A stretch of DNA of 15,400 nt, taken from the NCBI GenBank assembly GCA_019423795.1, contig JAHZAT010000029.1, positions 1 to 15,400 of the forward strand, given 5' to 3'. This document shows, one piece after another, positions 1 to 7,561 of this stretch; the stretch's first letter is position 1; the number at the start of each line of letters is the position of its first letter. Source of the stretch: Clostridiales bacterium. Lineage in GTDB: Bacteria > Bacillota > Clostridia > Lachnospirales > Lachnospiraceae. Below the pieces are notes generated by a model. That model saw only the letters and a program-made list of their open reading frames with translations, had not been told where the DNA came from and did not search any database. A program made the translations under genes and the position numbers.

Positions 1-164
1 GTTCAAAATATGGCAAAATTCCAATGCATCGCTTTCGGTTGCTTATTTATTTTTTTATCATATACCTGAAGTCTATAGAGTGGACAATTACAAGATTGAA
101 AAATTCAAGTAGTGTGTATGGAAGACAGCATTTAGCCCACCGATCAAAGCTTTCTTTTTATTCT

Positions 165-1868
165 CTACAGCCGTTCCACAACCACTTTACATTTTTTCTT
201 GCAAAAAGCAATTCCGTATGCAAGAATATCATTTCGTCCTTCATTTCTTAACCGTTCATCATACCTGCGTTCCCTAATCTGCCGCATTGCATTTTCGCAA
301 GCTTTAGAAAGTCCCTGAAATGTTTGGGCATATTTTAGTTCTATTATGATTCCTGCATCTGGATCCTCTGTCTCGATCAGAATGTCTACCAGTCCATCTC
401 CAGATTCTATGTTTGATTGAATCAGCCATTCAGATTCACATCGTAATAATCCTAAAACAATTCCATGATAAAAAATTTCTTTTTCTTCTTTTCTGGATTT
501 CGTATCAAAGATGCTGATCGTATTTACAAGAATCTTCGTTAAGTCTTTTTCAACTGTATCGGCATCGCCTTCTTTGATTGCTTTTAAAAGCTGGTTTATT
601 GGTTCTCTGTTATGCAAAACGCTGTCCTTAAACCATTCTTGAATCTGTAAAATATAAACTTCTCGGATTTCTTTATTCGGAATCACCAGACGATATACTC
701 CTCGTTCTGATTTTCCTTGCTGTGTTAAATATCCTGTTGTAAATAAAATACTCCAAAGATTATCAATACTGTTATCAATCTCATCATAAGTCAATTCCAT
801 TCGAATTGATTTTTCTATCATATCACCCGCAATCAATCGTTCAATTTCATTTCTGGTTGTCTTATCAGCTTTATCAATAAATCTTTTTACAAGATCATTT
901 CCACTTGTGTTGATCCAGTAGGATTGAGGCTCTGCATTCGGATCTTCCAGAAGGCAGTCTACATGATTGACAACATCCCATGGACAGTATACATCGGTAT
1001 CTCCAAAATGATAACCATCATACCATTCTTTCGTTTCTTCTATATGATCTTTCAAATGATAATCAGCTAATAGCCTTTGAACTTCTTCATCAGTAAATCC
1101 AAATTGCTCATCAAAGCGTGAATCTGTAATAGATACGACTTTAAAATTATTAAGTCCTGTAAAAATACTTTCTTTTGAAATACGAAGACAGCCTGTTAAT
1201 ACTGCAAATTGCAAAGAATCATTTGTCTTAAGTGCCTCTCCAAACATTCCTCGGATCAATGTTGTCATTTCTTTGTAATATCCGTTCTGAAATGCCTTAT
1301 CTAAAGGTACATCATACTCATCAATTAAAAGGATGGTTTTCTTCCCATAATGCTTATATAGCAATTCTGATAATATCTTTAGGGATGAGATCAATACTTC
1401 TTCATTCATCGAATACATTCCATCACTCAAAGAAATCATTGCATGATATATTTTTTTATCATCTTCTGTCAGTCGATCACTATCTGATAAAAAATGAAAA
1501 CGATTAGCTTCCCTTCCAACTAGCTGCATCAATCGATATTTTGCATTTTCGAACGTAAGGCCTTCGACTCCTTTTAAAGAAAGAAATATGACTGGAAATT
1601 TTCCCATGTATTCTTCTTTTAGCTGCTGATTATCTGAAATATAAAGTCCATCAAATAATGTTTGATCGGTCCCAATCTCAAAGAAATACTTCAGCATACT
1701 CATATTCAATGTTTTTCCGAAACGGCGTGGTCTTGTAAATAGATTCACTTCTCCCCATCGTTCAAGAAGTTGTTCGATCAGCTTTGTTTTATCTACATAA
1801 TAGAAATTTTCTTTTCGAATTTTTTCAAAATTATCAATTCCTATGGGCAGTTTCAGCTTCCTATCCAT
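165..1868 (-). CDS. AAA-ATPase-like / PD-(D/E)XK nuclease-like protein
   Basis: A 567-residue protein with the two-domain layout of the AAA-ATPase-like (PF09820) plus PD-(D/E)XK (PF08011, formerly DUF1703) family, common in multiple copies in gut anaerobes. Seen: an N-terminal LPIGIDNFEKIR segment (7-18), a Walker A-like loop RPRRFGKT (46-53), hydrophobic Walker B TILLIDEYD (178-186), TGCLRISKESIFTGLNNF (225-242) in the expected sensor region, and WYDGYHFG (282-289). A C-terminal nuclease-like motif has D495 followed by IIIELK with E510 and K512. The length is normal for an intact member. ATP binding and a nuclease fold follow from the family; the cellular substrate is unknown. The ATG at 1868 has AAAGGAG upstream at a rather long spacing of 11 nt. 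The gene stands alone, divergent from the aldo/keto reductase. No partner gene suggests a defence island, so the role is left open. Confidence 0.9.
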   Translation of the reverse strand: MDRKLKLPIGIDNFEKIRKENFYYVDKTKLIEQLLERWGEVNLFTRPRRFGKTLNMSMLKYFFEIGTDQTLFDGLYISDNQQLKEEYMGKFPVIFLSLKGVEGLTFENAKYRLMQLVGREANRFHFLSDSDRLTEDDKKIYHAMISLSDGMYSMNEEVLISSLKILSELLYKHYGKKTILLIDEYDVPLDKAFQNGYYKEMTTLIRGMFGEALKTNDSLQFAVLTGCLRISKESIFTGLNNFKVVSITDSRFDEQFGFTDEEVQRLLADYHLKDHIEETKEWYDGYHFGDTDVYCPWDVVNHVDCLLEDPNAEPQSYWINTSGNDLVKRFIDKADKTTRNEIERLIAGDMIEKSIRMELTYDEIDNSIDNLWSILFTTGYLTQQGKSERGVYRLVIPNKEIREVYILQIQEWFKDSVLHNREPINQLLKAIKEGDADTVEKDLTKILVNTISIFDTKSRKEEKEIFYHGIVLGLLRCESEWLIQSNIESGDGLVDILIETEDPDAGIIIELKYAQTFQGLSKACENAMRQIRERRYDERLRNEGRNDILAYGIAFCKKKCKVVVERL

Positions 1869-1904
1869 TTCTGTACACGCTCCTTTCCATTGCCTGTTAT
1901 GTTG

Positions 1905-1933
1905 ATTTTATCATTTGCATTTATAAATAGCAA
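1905..1933 (-). promoter_or_regulatory. Sigma-A promoter for the AAA/PD-(D/E)XK gene
   Basis: On the minus strand TTGCTA (1933-1928) and TAAAAT (1910-1905) are separated by 17 nt. The -10 box is preceded by TGA, giving an extended -10. Predicted start is near 1898, leaving a leader of about 30 nt before the ATG at 1868. Confidence 0.5.
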
Positions 1934-1942
1934 GAAATCGAT

Positions 1943-1974
1943 TATAATAGGAACTATCAAGGGACGATGGTTCC
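1943..1974 (+). promoter_or_regulatory. Promoter -10 and overlapping hairpin/operator before the aldo/keto reductase
   Basis: A TATAAT (1943-1948) with only a weak -35 (TTTATA, 1920-1925, 17-nt spacer) is followed at once by an inverted repeat. GGAACTATC (1950-1958) pairs with GATGGTTCC (1966-1974), 9 bp with one T-G wobble and a 7-nt loop. The predicted transcription start falls inside this repeat, so it could be an operator or a 5'-end hairpin. No regulator gene is adjacent, so the function is inference. Confidence 0.4.
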
Positions 1975-2018
1975 AGTTGTAGTATAAAGACAAAGATAAC
2001 AGATACAAGGAGGAAGAC

Positions 2019-2840
2019 ATGAATGTAAGTTCAACGTTTAAATTAAACAATGGAAATGAAATACCAGTGATGGCACTCGGAAGCTGGGACAGCCGCGGGG
2101 ACGAAGCATATCAGGCATGTCTTGATGCATTATCATCAGGCTATCGTCATATAGACACAGCAGCCTATTACGAGAATGAAGCGCTGGTTGGAGCAGCTGT
2201 CAGAGATTGCGAGATCCCAAGAGAGGAAATCTTTGTGACAAGTAAGATGTGGTACGAAGATATGGTAGAAGGAAAACAAGAAGCTGCATTTGAAAAGACA
2301 TTAAAAGAGCTTAGACTTGAATATGTGGATATGTATTTATTACACTGGCCGATCAATGATGTCAAAGGTTCCTGGAAAGTTCTTGAGAAATATTATGAAC
2401 AAGGACTGATCAAGAATATAGGAGTCAGCAATTTTCGTCCAAAACATTTAAAACAATTAGAAGTAACAGCTAACATTGCACCAGCGGTTGATCAGATTGA
2501 AATCTGCCCATTCCTTGTGCAGGAAGAGACCGTAAATTATTGCCAGGAACATGATATTGTTGTAGAAGCATGGGGACCTCTAGGCAAAGGAAAACAGCTT
2601 TCAGAACCAGAAATCGTAGCTATTGCTAAAAAATACAATAAAACACCTGCACAGATCATCTTACGCTGGCATTTGCAGAGAGGGATCGTAAGCCTTCCAA
2701 AATCTGTCCACAAAGAACGGATCATACAGAATGCGGATATCTTTGATTTTGAATTATCAAAGGAAGACATGCAGATCATGATGTCGATGGACTTGAGAGA
2801 ATCAACAGGCAGGGGATATCCTGAACAATACGAGTATTGA
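2019..2840 (+). CDS. Aldo/keto reductase
   Basis: A 273-residue NAD(P)H-dependent oxidoreductase of the aldo/keto reductase superfamily, a single (beta/alpha)8 barrel that reduces aldehydes or ketones in the cytoplasm. The catalytic tetrad is visible: D46 and Y51 in IDTAAYYENE, K76 in VTSK, H109 in LLHWP. The cofactor-side GVSNF (135-139), the LRWHLQRGIVSLPKS segment (215-229) and a late N-A-D stretch (238-240) are also typical, and the length is normal. The physiological substrate cannot be read from sequence; bacterial members of this clade are often called 2,5-diketo-D-gluconate reductase or glyoxal/methylglyoxal reductase. The ATG has AAGGAGG 7-8 nt upstream. It is monocistronic: divergent from the AAA gene and closed by a strong terminator. 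Confidence 0.93.
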   Translation: MNVSSTFKLNNGNEIPVMALGSWDSRGDEAYQACLDALSSGYRHIDTAAYYENEALVGAAVRDCEIPREEIFVTSKMWYEDMVEGKQEAAFEKTLKELRLEYVDMYLLHWPINDVKGSWKVLEKYYEQGLIKNIGVSNFRPKHLKQLEVTANIAPAVDQIEICPFLVQEETVNYCQEHDIVVEAWGPLGKGKQLSEPEIVAIAKKYNKTPAQIILRWHLQRGIVSLPKSVHKERIIQNADIFDFELSKEDMQIMMSMDLRESTGRGYPEQYEY

Positions 2841-2861
2841 TTTATGATGCAAATATAAACA

Positions 2862-2911
2862 AAATAAGAACGAGAAAATCAAGTTATATGGAGATTTTCT
2901 CGTTCTTATTT
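2862..2911. terminator. Bidirectional intrinsic terminator
   Basis: A perfect 19-bp inverted repeat (2862-2880 with 2893-2911, 12-nt loop) has A-rich sequence on one side and T-rich on the other. It lies between the convergent aldo/keto reductase and FeoA-domain genes and can serve both. Confidence 0.9.
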
Positions 2912-2925
2912 ATTTTTATAATTAT

Positions 2926-3138
2926 CTAAACCTGAATTCTTCCAGCAATTTCATTCCCAACAGCATACCGTTTTGATCCAACGCCGATGATCATATAATC
3001 GCTGTTTTTACAAACAACTTGCAGTTTACTTCCCTGTTCAATCTTCAGTTCGCGGAGCTTTTCAACAGTTTCAGGTAAGCCTAATGCCCACTTGACAGTG
3101 CAAGTCGCTCCCTGCATGACTTTTGTTAATGGTTGCAT
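2926..3138 (-). CDS. Stand-alone FeoA-domain protein
   Basis: A 70-residue single-domain protein resembling FeoA, the small SH3-like beta-barrel partner of the ferrous-iron transporter FeoB. It shows the pattern expected for the fold: a turn-rich start with G10, a central KLRELKIEQGSKLQVV stretch with the conserved glycine after the helix (G36), and a closing strand ending GNEIAGRIQV (61-70). No feoB or second feoA is in the window, so it could be an orphan regulator-like FeoA rather than part of a transporter operon. The start is clear: GGAGGG lies 5 nt upstream of the ATG. It has its own promoter-like element and the ClC antiporter gene lies upstream on the same strand. Confidence 0.8.
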   Translation of the reverse strand: MQPLTKVMQGATCTVKWALGLPETVEKLRELKIEQGSKLQVVCKNSDYMIIGVGSKRYAVGNEIAGRIQV

Positions 3139-3181
3139 GATAATCCCTCCTTCGAACTTATATGATGTATTTCTTTCTTAT

Positions 3182-3211
3182 ATTTTATTAGTCAAAAGTA
3201 AGGTTAGTCAA
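3182..3211 (-). promoter_or_regulatory. Sigma-A promoter for the FeoA-domain gene
   Basis: On the minus strand TTGACT (3211-3206) and TAAAAT (3187-3182) are separated by 18 nt. Predicted start is near 3175, about 37 nt before the ATG at 3138. No terminator is visible between the upstream ClC gene and this element, so read-through is also possible. Confidence 0.5.
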
Positions 3212-3265
3212 TCGCAACATATAAAAACTGAAAACTTTCTCAATAAAAGTAAATTGAATATAAAA

Positions 3266-4831
3266 TTATTCAGGAATGATCTCACCGCAGATTAGCTGAA
3301 TGCTTTCCGTGACCATTCCAAGATAATTATCGTCGATCAAGGCAATGATCGTATCGCCAACATGAATTTCAGTGCTTCCTCGAGCAATGATCTCTTCATC
3401 ACCACGATTTAAAGTAACGATCAAGCAATGTTCTGGCCATGGAATATCTTTTACAAGCTGTTTGGCTGCAATGGAACCAGTGCCGACAGCAAATCCACGA
3501 AGAACCTTATGATCAGCATCTTCGCTTTCTTTAAAGCCATTTTTAGCAAGAATTCGTCCTAGCAGACTTTCGTAAATTGGTTCACTCTTTAACAGATGCG
3601 CAACAAGATAGCTGATGATACAAACAACTGCTAGTGAAAGAAAGTGTTCAAATGTACCAGTCATCTCAGCGATCAGCAGGATACCTGTGATCGGTGCACG
3701 TACGATCGCTGTAAAGAATCCAGCCATGGAGATCGTAATAAAGTTCACTAAGTAATAAGAAGGAATTCCACTTGCCTGAATCACCAGTGTTCCATAGATC
3801 GCCCCAAGGTATGCACCGAGAATCAACAGTGGAAAGAAGATTCCACCAGGAGCCCCGGAACCAAAACAGAAGGCGGAGAAGAAAAACTTAGCAACTAATA
3901 ATAATAACATCGTAGAGACAAGTAAAGTATGTCCTGTGATCAGAGAGATCATAGCATGTCCACCTGCTAAGATAGAAGGCAGCGTGTAACAAACGATCCC
4001 AGATACTACAAAAGGAAATACGATACGGTATTTTGCTGGGATTTTTTTCATTGCTCCAAATAAATCCTGTCCTTTCAACATGATAAAGTTATAAAAAGCA
4101 CCACAAAGCCCAAGTAGGATTCCAAGAATTATTAACATCCAATAATGTACAAGAGGAAGAGCAGCCTTTAAATGAAAATCAAAAACTGGAGATAATCCAA
4201 AGACATTTTTTGAAATAAAATCGGAAGTTACACATCCAGAGATGATGCAGACTAACATAGAGCTGTTAAAGTTCTTCTGTAATTCTTCTAGTGAAAACAT
4301 CACACCTGCAAGTGGTGCATTAAAGGCAGCGGCAAGACCGGCACCTGCACCACAAGTCATCATATAGCGTTCTTTGGTTTGAGATTTTTTTGTAATCTTA
4401 GCAATACCCTTTGCAGCCATGGCACCAAGCTGTACGGAAGGGCCTTCGCGTCCCAGAGATAAACCTCCAAGAATACATAAAGTTCCACCAATGATCTTAG
4501 AACAAAGAACGCGGTGCCAGTTCTGATTTAAATAACCTTTCATCTCTCCTTGAACCTGTGGGATACCACTTCCAGAAGCCATGCCTTCCCAAGACATGAG
4601 CCATCCAACGATCAGTCCCATAACGATCAAAACGATAAACCAGACAGCTATCCAGAAAGGCCTTGTTTTAGTAAATGCAATGATCGTAAATAATAGTTTT
4701 TCAGCGTTATTTAAAAGCAGGCGATAAATGACAGAAATGCATCCGGCAAAGATTCCGACAAACAGTCCGTCAAATACAAGTGAGACAGAAAATCCGTGGG
4801 GATTTTCCAGTAAGCTTTTCATTTGCTTCAA
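3266..4831 (-). CDS. ClC-family chloride/proton antiporter with C-terminal TrkA-C-like domain
   Basis: A 521-residue polytopic membrane protein of the ClC family. Selectivity-filter motifs are intact: GSGIP (87-91), GREGP (127-131, with gating glutamate E129) and GSGAPGGIFFP (324-334). Y420 in SEPIY matches the inner-gate tyrosine. The EE pair at 182-183 after FNAPLAGVMFS corresponds to the internal proton glutamate of E. coli ClC, which argues for Cl-/H+ exchange rather than a channel. Residues of about 445-510 form a TrkA-C (RCK_C)-like ligand-binding domain, a known fusion in Firmicutes. The start is probably TTG at 4831, because GGAGGG lies 6 nt upstream of it; an in-frame ATG at 4822 is 15 nt away and less likely. 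It is transcribed divergently from ung. Confidence 0.93.
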   Translation of the reverse strand: MKQMKSLLENPHGFSVSLVFDGLFVGIFAGCISVIYRLLLNNAEKLLFTIIAFTKTRPFWIAVWFIVLIVMGLIVGWLMSWEGMASGSGIPQVQGEMKGYLNQNWHRVLCSKIIGGTLCILGGLSLGREGPSVQLGAMAAKGIAKITKKSQTKERYMMTCGAGAGLAAAFNAPLAGVMFSLEELQKNFNSSMLVCIISGCVTSDFISKNVFGLSPVFDFHLKAALPLVHYWMLIILGILLGLCGAFYNFIMLKGQDLFGAMKKIPAKYRIVFPFVVSGIVCYTLPSILAGGHAMISLITGHTLLVSTMLLLLVAKFFFSAFCFGSGAPGGIFFPLLILGAYLGAIYGTLVIQASGIPSYYLVNFITISMAGFFTAIVRAPITGILLIAEMTGTFEHFLSLAVVCIISYLVAHLLKSEPIYESLLGRILAKNGFKESEDADHKVLRGFAVGTGSIAAKQLVKDIPWPEHCLIVTLNRGDEEIIARGSTEIHVGDTIIALIDDNYLGMVTESIQLICGEIIPE

Positions 4832-4888
4832 AATAATACCCTCCTTTTCTTTTCATATTCATATCGAATTTTATTTTACTACAAATTA

Positions 4889-4897
4889 TGATATAAT
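4889..4897 (+). promoter_or_regulatory. Extended -10 promoter for the ung operon
   Basis: TGATATAAT is a perfect extended -10 (TGnTATAAT). The -35 region (TTTTAT, 4869-4874) is weak, as is common with extended -10 promoters. Predicted start is near 4904, giving a leader of about 24 nt with AAGGAGG just before the ATG. Confidence 0.6.
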
Positions 4898-4927
4898 GGG
4901 AAAAGATTTTAAAAAGGAGGTCGAAAA

Positions 4928-5602
4928 ATGCCGCCAATTACGAATGACTGGGCAGATTATTTAAAAGAAGAATACAAAAAGCCATATTATAGGAAATTAT
5001 ACCAAAAAGTTATGGATGAATATCACACCAAGCTGATCTTTCCACCAGCTGACGATATCTTTAATGCATTTCATTTTACTCCAGTAAAGGATGTAAAAGT
5101 TGTGATCTTAGGGCAGGATCCATATCATGGAGATGGACAGGCACATGGATTGTCATTTTCTGTGAAACCTGGAGTGGAAGCGCCCCCATCATTGGTTAAT
5201 ATTTATAAAGAATTGAACGAAGATCTTGGATGCTATATTCCGAATAATGGATATCTAAAGAAATGGGCAGACCAGGGTGTTATGATGTTAAACACAGTAT
5301 TGACTGTACAGGCACATCGTGCGAATTCTCACAGAGGTATTGGATGGGAGGAGTTTACTGATGCGGCGATCAGAGTGTTGAATCAACAGGACCGTCCGAT
5401 CGTATTTATGCTTTGGGGACGTCCAGCACAGAGTAAGAAAGCATTACTTGATAATCCGAATCATTTGATATTAGAAGCACCGCACCCAAGCCCGTTATCA
5501 GCATATAGAGGATTTTTTGGATGCCATCATTTTAGTCAGGCAAATGAATTTTTGAAAGAACATGGACTAGCGCCAATTGATTGGCAGATAGAGAATATTT
5601 AA
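4928..5602 (+). CDS. ung: Uracil-DNA glycosylase (family 1)
   Basis: A 224-residue family-1 uracil-DNA glycosylase, which removes uracil from DNA as the first step of base-excision repair. Motif A, GQDPYHGDGQAHGLSFSV, starts at 62 and carries the catalytic aspartate D64. The uracil-contact asparagine lies in LNTVLTV (N122). Motif B, HPSPLSAYRGFFGCHHF, starts at 186 with H186 and the minor-groove leucine loop. Length and motif spacing are typical of an intact enzyme. The ribosome site AAAAAGGAGG ends 7 nt before the ATG. It is probably the first gene of an operon with the HAD phosphatase (18-nt gap) and the carboxypeptidase. Confidence 0.98.
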   Translation: MPPITNDWADYLKEEYKKPYYRKLYQKVMDEYHTKLIFPPADDIFNAFHFTPVKDVKVVILGQDPYHGDGQAHGLSFSVKPGVEAPPSLVNIYKELNEDLGCYIPNNGYLKKWADQGVMMLNTVLTVQAHRANSHRGIGWEEFTDAAIRVLNQQDRPIVFMLWGRPAQSKKALLDNPNHLILEAPHPSPLSAYRGFFGCHHFSQANEFLKEHGLAPIDWQIENI

Positions 5603-5620
5603 TGGAGAACAAGGAAAACA

Positions 5621-6403
5621 ATGAGTAAGATAATATTTTTTGACATCGATGGAACATTATATGATTCTAGAATCGGAATTCCAGAATCAACAGTTAATGC
5701 ATTGAATCGGTTGATCGCAAATGAGCACAAGATCGTTATGTGCACGGGAAGAAGCAAGGGAATGATTCCAGAAGAATATTTCCATATGGGATTTGATGGA
5801 GTGATCTTAGGGGCAGGAACTTATGTAGAGTATGAAGGCAAGATCCTGCATCAGGAACTGATGACACCAGAAGAAGTACAGACAGTGATCGACTGGGGAA
5901 AGAAACAGAAGATTGGAATCATCTTAGAAGGAGAAAAATATGGATATTATGATCCGGAGAACACAGATGATTATTATATTGCGATGAAGAATAAAACAGA
6001 AGCAGACTGTAAAACAATATTATATCCATTAAATGAAGCAGTGGATGTTCCAAAATGGACATACCATCATATGGAGCTTTCAAAGAAACCAGAGATCGAA
6101 GAGATCCTTGGACACAAATACAAAGGAACATATCATGAGCCTGTAAATTCAGTAGAATTTGTACCATTAGGTGTTAATAAGGCGAAGGGAATAGAAGTGA
6201 TCCTTGATCATACAGGAATTTCAAGAGAAGATTCTTATGCATTTGGTGACAGTGCCAATGATATCGATATGATCAAATATGTAAAATATGGTGTTGCAAT
6301 GGGTAATTCTGTACCAGAATTATTAGAAATCGCACCATATCAGACAGCAAGAGTTGATGAAGATGGAATTGAAAAAGGCTTGAAGAAATTTGGTCTGATC
6401 TAA
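5621..6403 (+). CDS. Cof-type HAD-IIB family phosphatase
   Basis: A 260-residue haloacid-dehalogenase superfamily hydrolase of the Cof/HAD-IIB type. Motif I is FFDIDGTLYD with nucleophile D8 and D10. Motif II is T42 in CTGR. Motif III is K187 or K189 in GVNKAKG. Motif IV is GDSANDIDM with D210 and D214. The large inserted cap of about 95 residues between motifs II and III defines the Cof class. Members dephosphorylate sugar phosphates, FMN, PLP or similar small molecules; the substrate cannot be told here. Spacing of 18 nt after ung and 20 nt before the carboxypeptidase suggests co-transcription. The ribosome site is weak (GGAGAACAAGGAAAAC before the ATG). Confidence 0.93.
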   Translation: MSKIIFFDIDGTLYDSRIGIPESTVNALNRLIANEHKIVMCTGRSKGMIPEEYFHMGFDGVILGAGTYVEYEGKILHQELMTPEEVQTVIDWGKKQKIGIILEGEKYGYYDPENTDDYYIAMKNKTEADCKTILYPLNEAVDVPKWTYHHMELSKKPEIEEILGHKYKGTYHEPVNSVEFVPLGVNKAKGIEVILDHTGISREDSYAFGDSANDIDMIKYVKYGVAMGNSVPELLEIAPYQTARVDEDGIEKGLKKFGLI

Positions 6404-6423
6404 CATACAAAGGAGAGAAAATC

Positions 6424-7548
6424 ATGAAAAAGATCATCAAGAAAATTACTGTAATGGCGGTCATGTCATTGTTTGCAGCGACACAACTTCAGACACCACA
6501 GGTGAATGTTCAGGCAGCAGATGGTGTTGCAACAGCAGAAAAAACAACGGCAAAACAGCCAAAGATCTATGGAAGATCAGGAATCGTCATTGATGCGAAA
6601 TCAGGAAAGATTTTGTATGCAAAGAAGGTAGATGACCGTCATTATCCAGCAAGTATCACAAAGATCTTAACAACATTGGTTGCGATTGAGAATAACAAAG
6701 ATTTATATGATGAAGTTACATTTTCAAGTTATGCAGTTAACAGTATTGAGCCAGGAAGTACACATATCGGAATTAAGGCAGGAGAGAAGATTCCATTGAT
6801 CGATGTACTGAATGCGATCATGTTAGAATCTGCGAATGAGGCATGTAACGGAGCAGCAGAACATACAGCAGGAACTACAAAGAAATTCGTAGAACTGATG
6901 AATAAAAAAGTAAAAGAACTTGGATGTACAGGTTCTCATTTTGTAACAACCAACGGATTGCATGATGATGATCATTATGTAACAGCAAGAGATATGGCAA
7001 AGATTTCAAAAGCAGCACTTGAAAATGAAACATTCCGTTATGTTGCATGCAAACCTAATTATTATATTGCACCAACGAACAAAGATAAACATGGAAAAGA
7101 GCTTTGGAATCATCATAAGATGGTGAAACGAACAATGTTTAACTATGATGGTGTTGAAGGTGGTAAAACAGGATATACAACAAAAGCAGGAGGGACTCTT
7201 GTAACATTTGCCAAGAGAGGAGATCAAGAACTGATTGTAGTAGATCTTTGTGCACATGGATATGAGTTATATGAAGATACGATCAAGATGTTAAATTATG
7301 GATTTAACAATTATAAGACAATCGCACCATTTAAGACAATGAATACAGTACTGAAAGATGATACATATGGTTTCTTAAAAACAGGAAATGAATTATCTCC
7401 ATATAAGATTCCATTAAAACATTTAAATGACGTGACAGTGATGTTAGAAAAAAACCAATCTGCTTCCAAACTTACATATAAATGTAAAGATAATAAATAT
7501 ATCATAAGTTATGATGGAAAACAGATTGGTTCTGTGAAACTTCATTAA
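6424..7548 (+). CDS. D-alanyl-D-alanine carboxypeptidase (PBP5/DacF type, peptidase S11)
   Basis: A 374-residue secreted low-molecular-mass penicillin-binding protein that trims the terminal D-Ala from peptidoglycan stem peptides. It has a lysine-rich N-terminus and hydrophobic core (about 1-31), with probable signal cleavage around VQA-A. The three active-site motifs are SITK (77-80), SAN (136-138) and KTG (248-250), in the expected order and spacing. A beta-rich C-terminal region of about 300-374 resembles the PBP5 C-terminal domain, but no clear amphipathic membrane-anchor helix follows; the protein stops at GSVKLH. The ribosome site AAAGGAG precedes the ATG. It is probably the last gene of the ung operon and converges on the lipid kinase with 13 nt between stop codons. 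Confidence 0.95.
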   Translation: MKKIIKKITVMAVMSLFAATQLQTPQVNVQAADGVATAEKTTAKQPKIYGRSGIVIDAKSGKILYAKKVDDRHYPASITKILTTLVAIENNKDLYDEVTFSSYAVNSIEPGSTHIGIKAGEKIPLIDVLNAIMLESANEACNGAAEHTAGTTKKFVELMNKKVKELGCTGSHFVTTNGLHDDDHYVTARDMAKISKAALENETFRYVACKPNYYIAPTNKDKHGKELWNHHKMVKRTMFNYDGVEGGKTGYTTKAGGTLVTFAKRGDQELIVVDLCAHGYELYEDTIKMLNYGFNNYKTIAPFKTMNTVLKDDTYGFLKTGNELSPYKIPLKHLNDVTVMLEKNQSASKLTYKCKDNKYIISYDGKQIGSVKLH

Positions 7549-7561
7549 TTATTAGTACAGA

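Noticed and set aside
24..251. A 75-codon plus-strand frame at the left edge
   Set aside because: It runs antisense into the AAA/PD-(D/E)XK gene, has no ribosome site, and its composition is typical of a non-coding frame. Nothing else is supported in 1-164.
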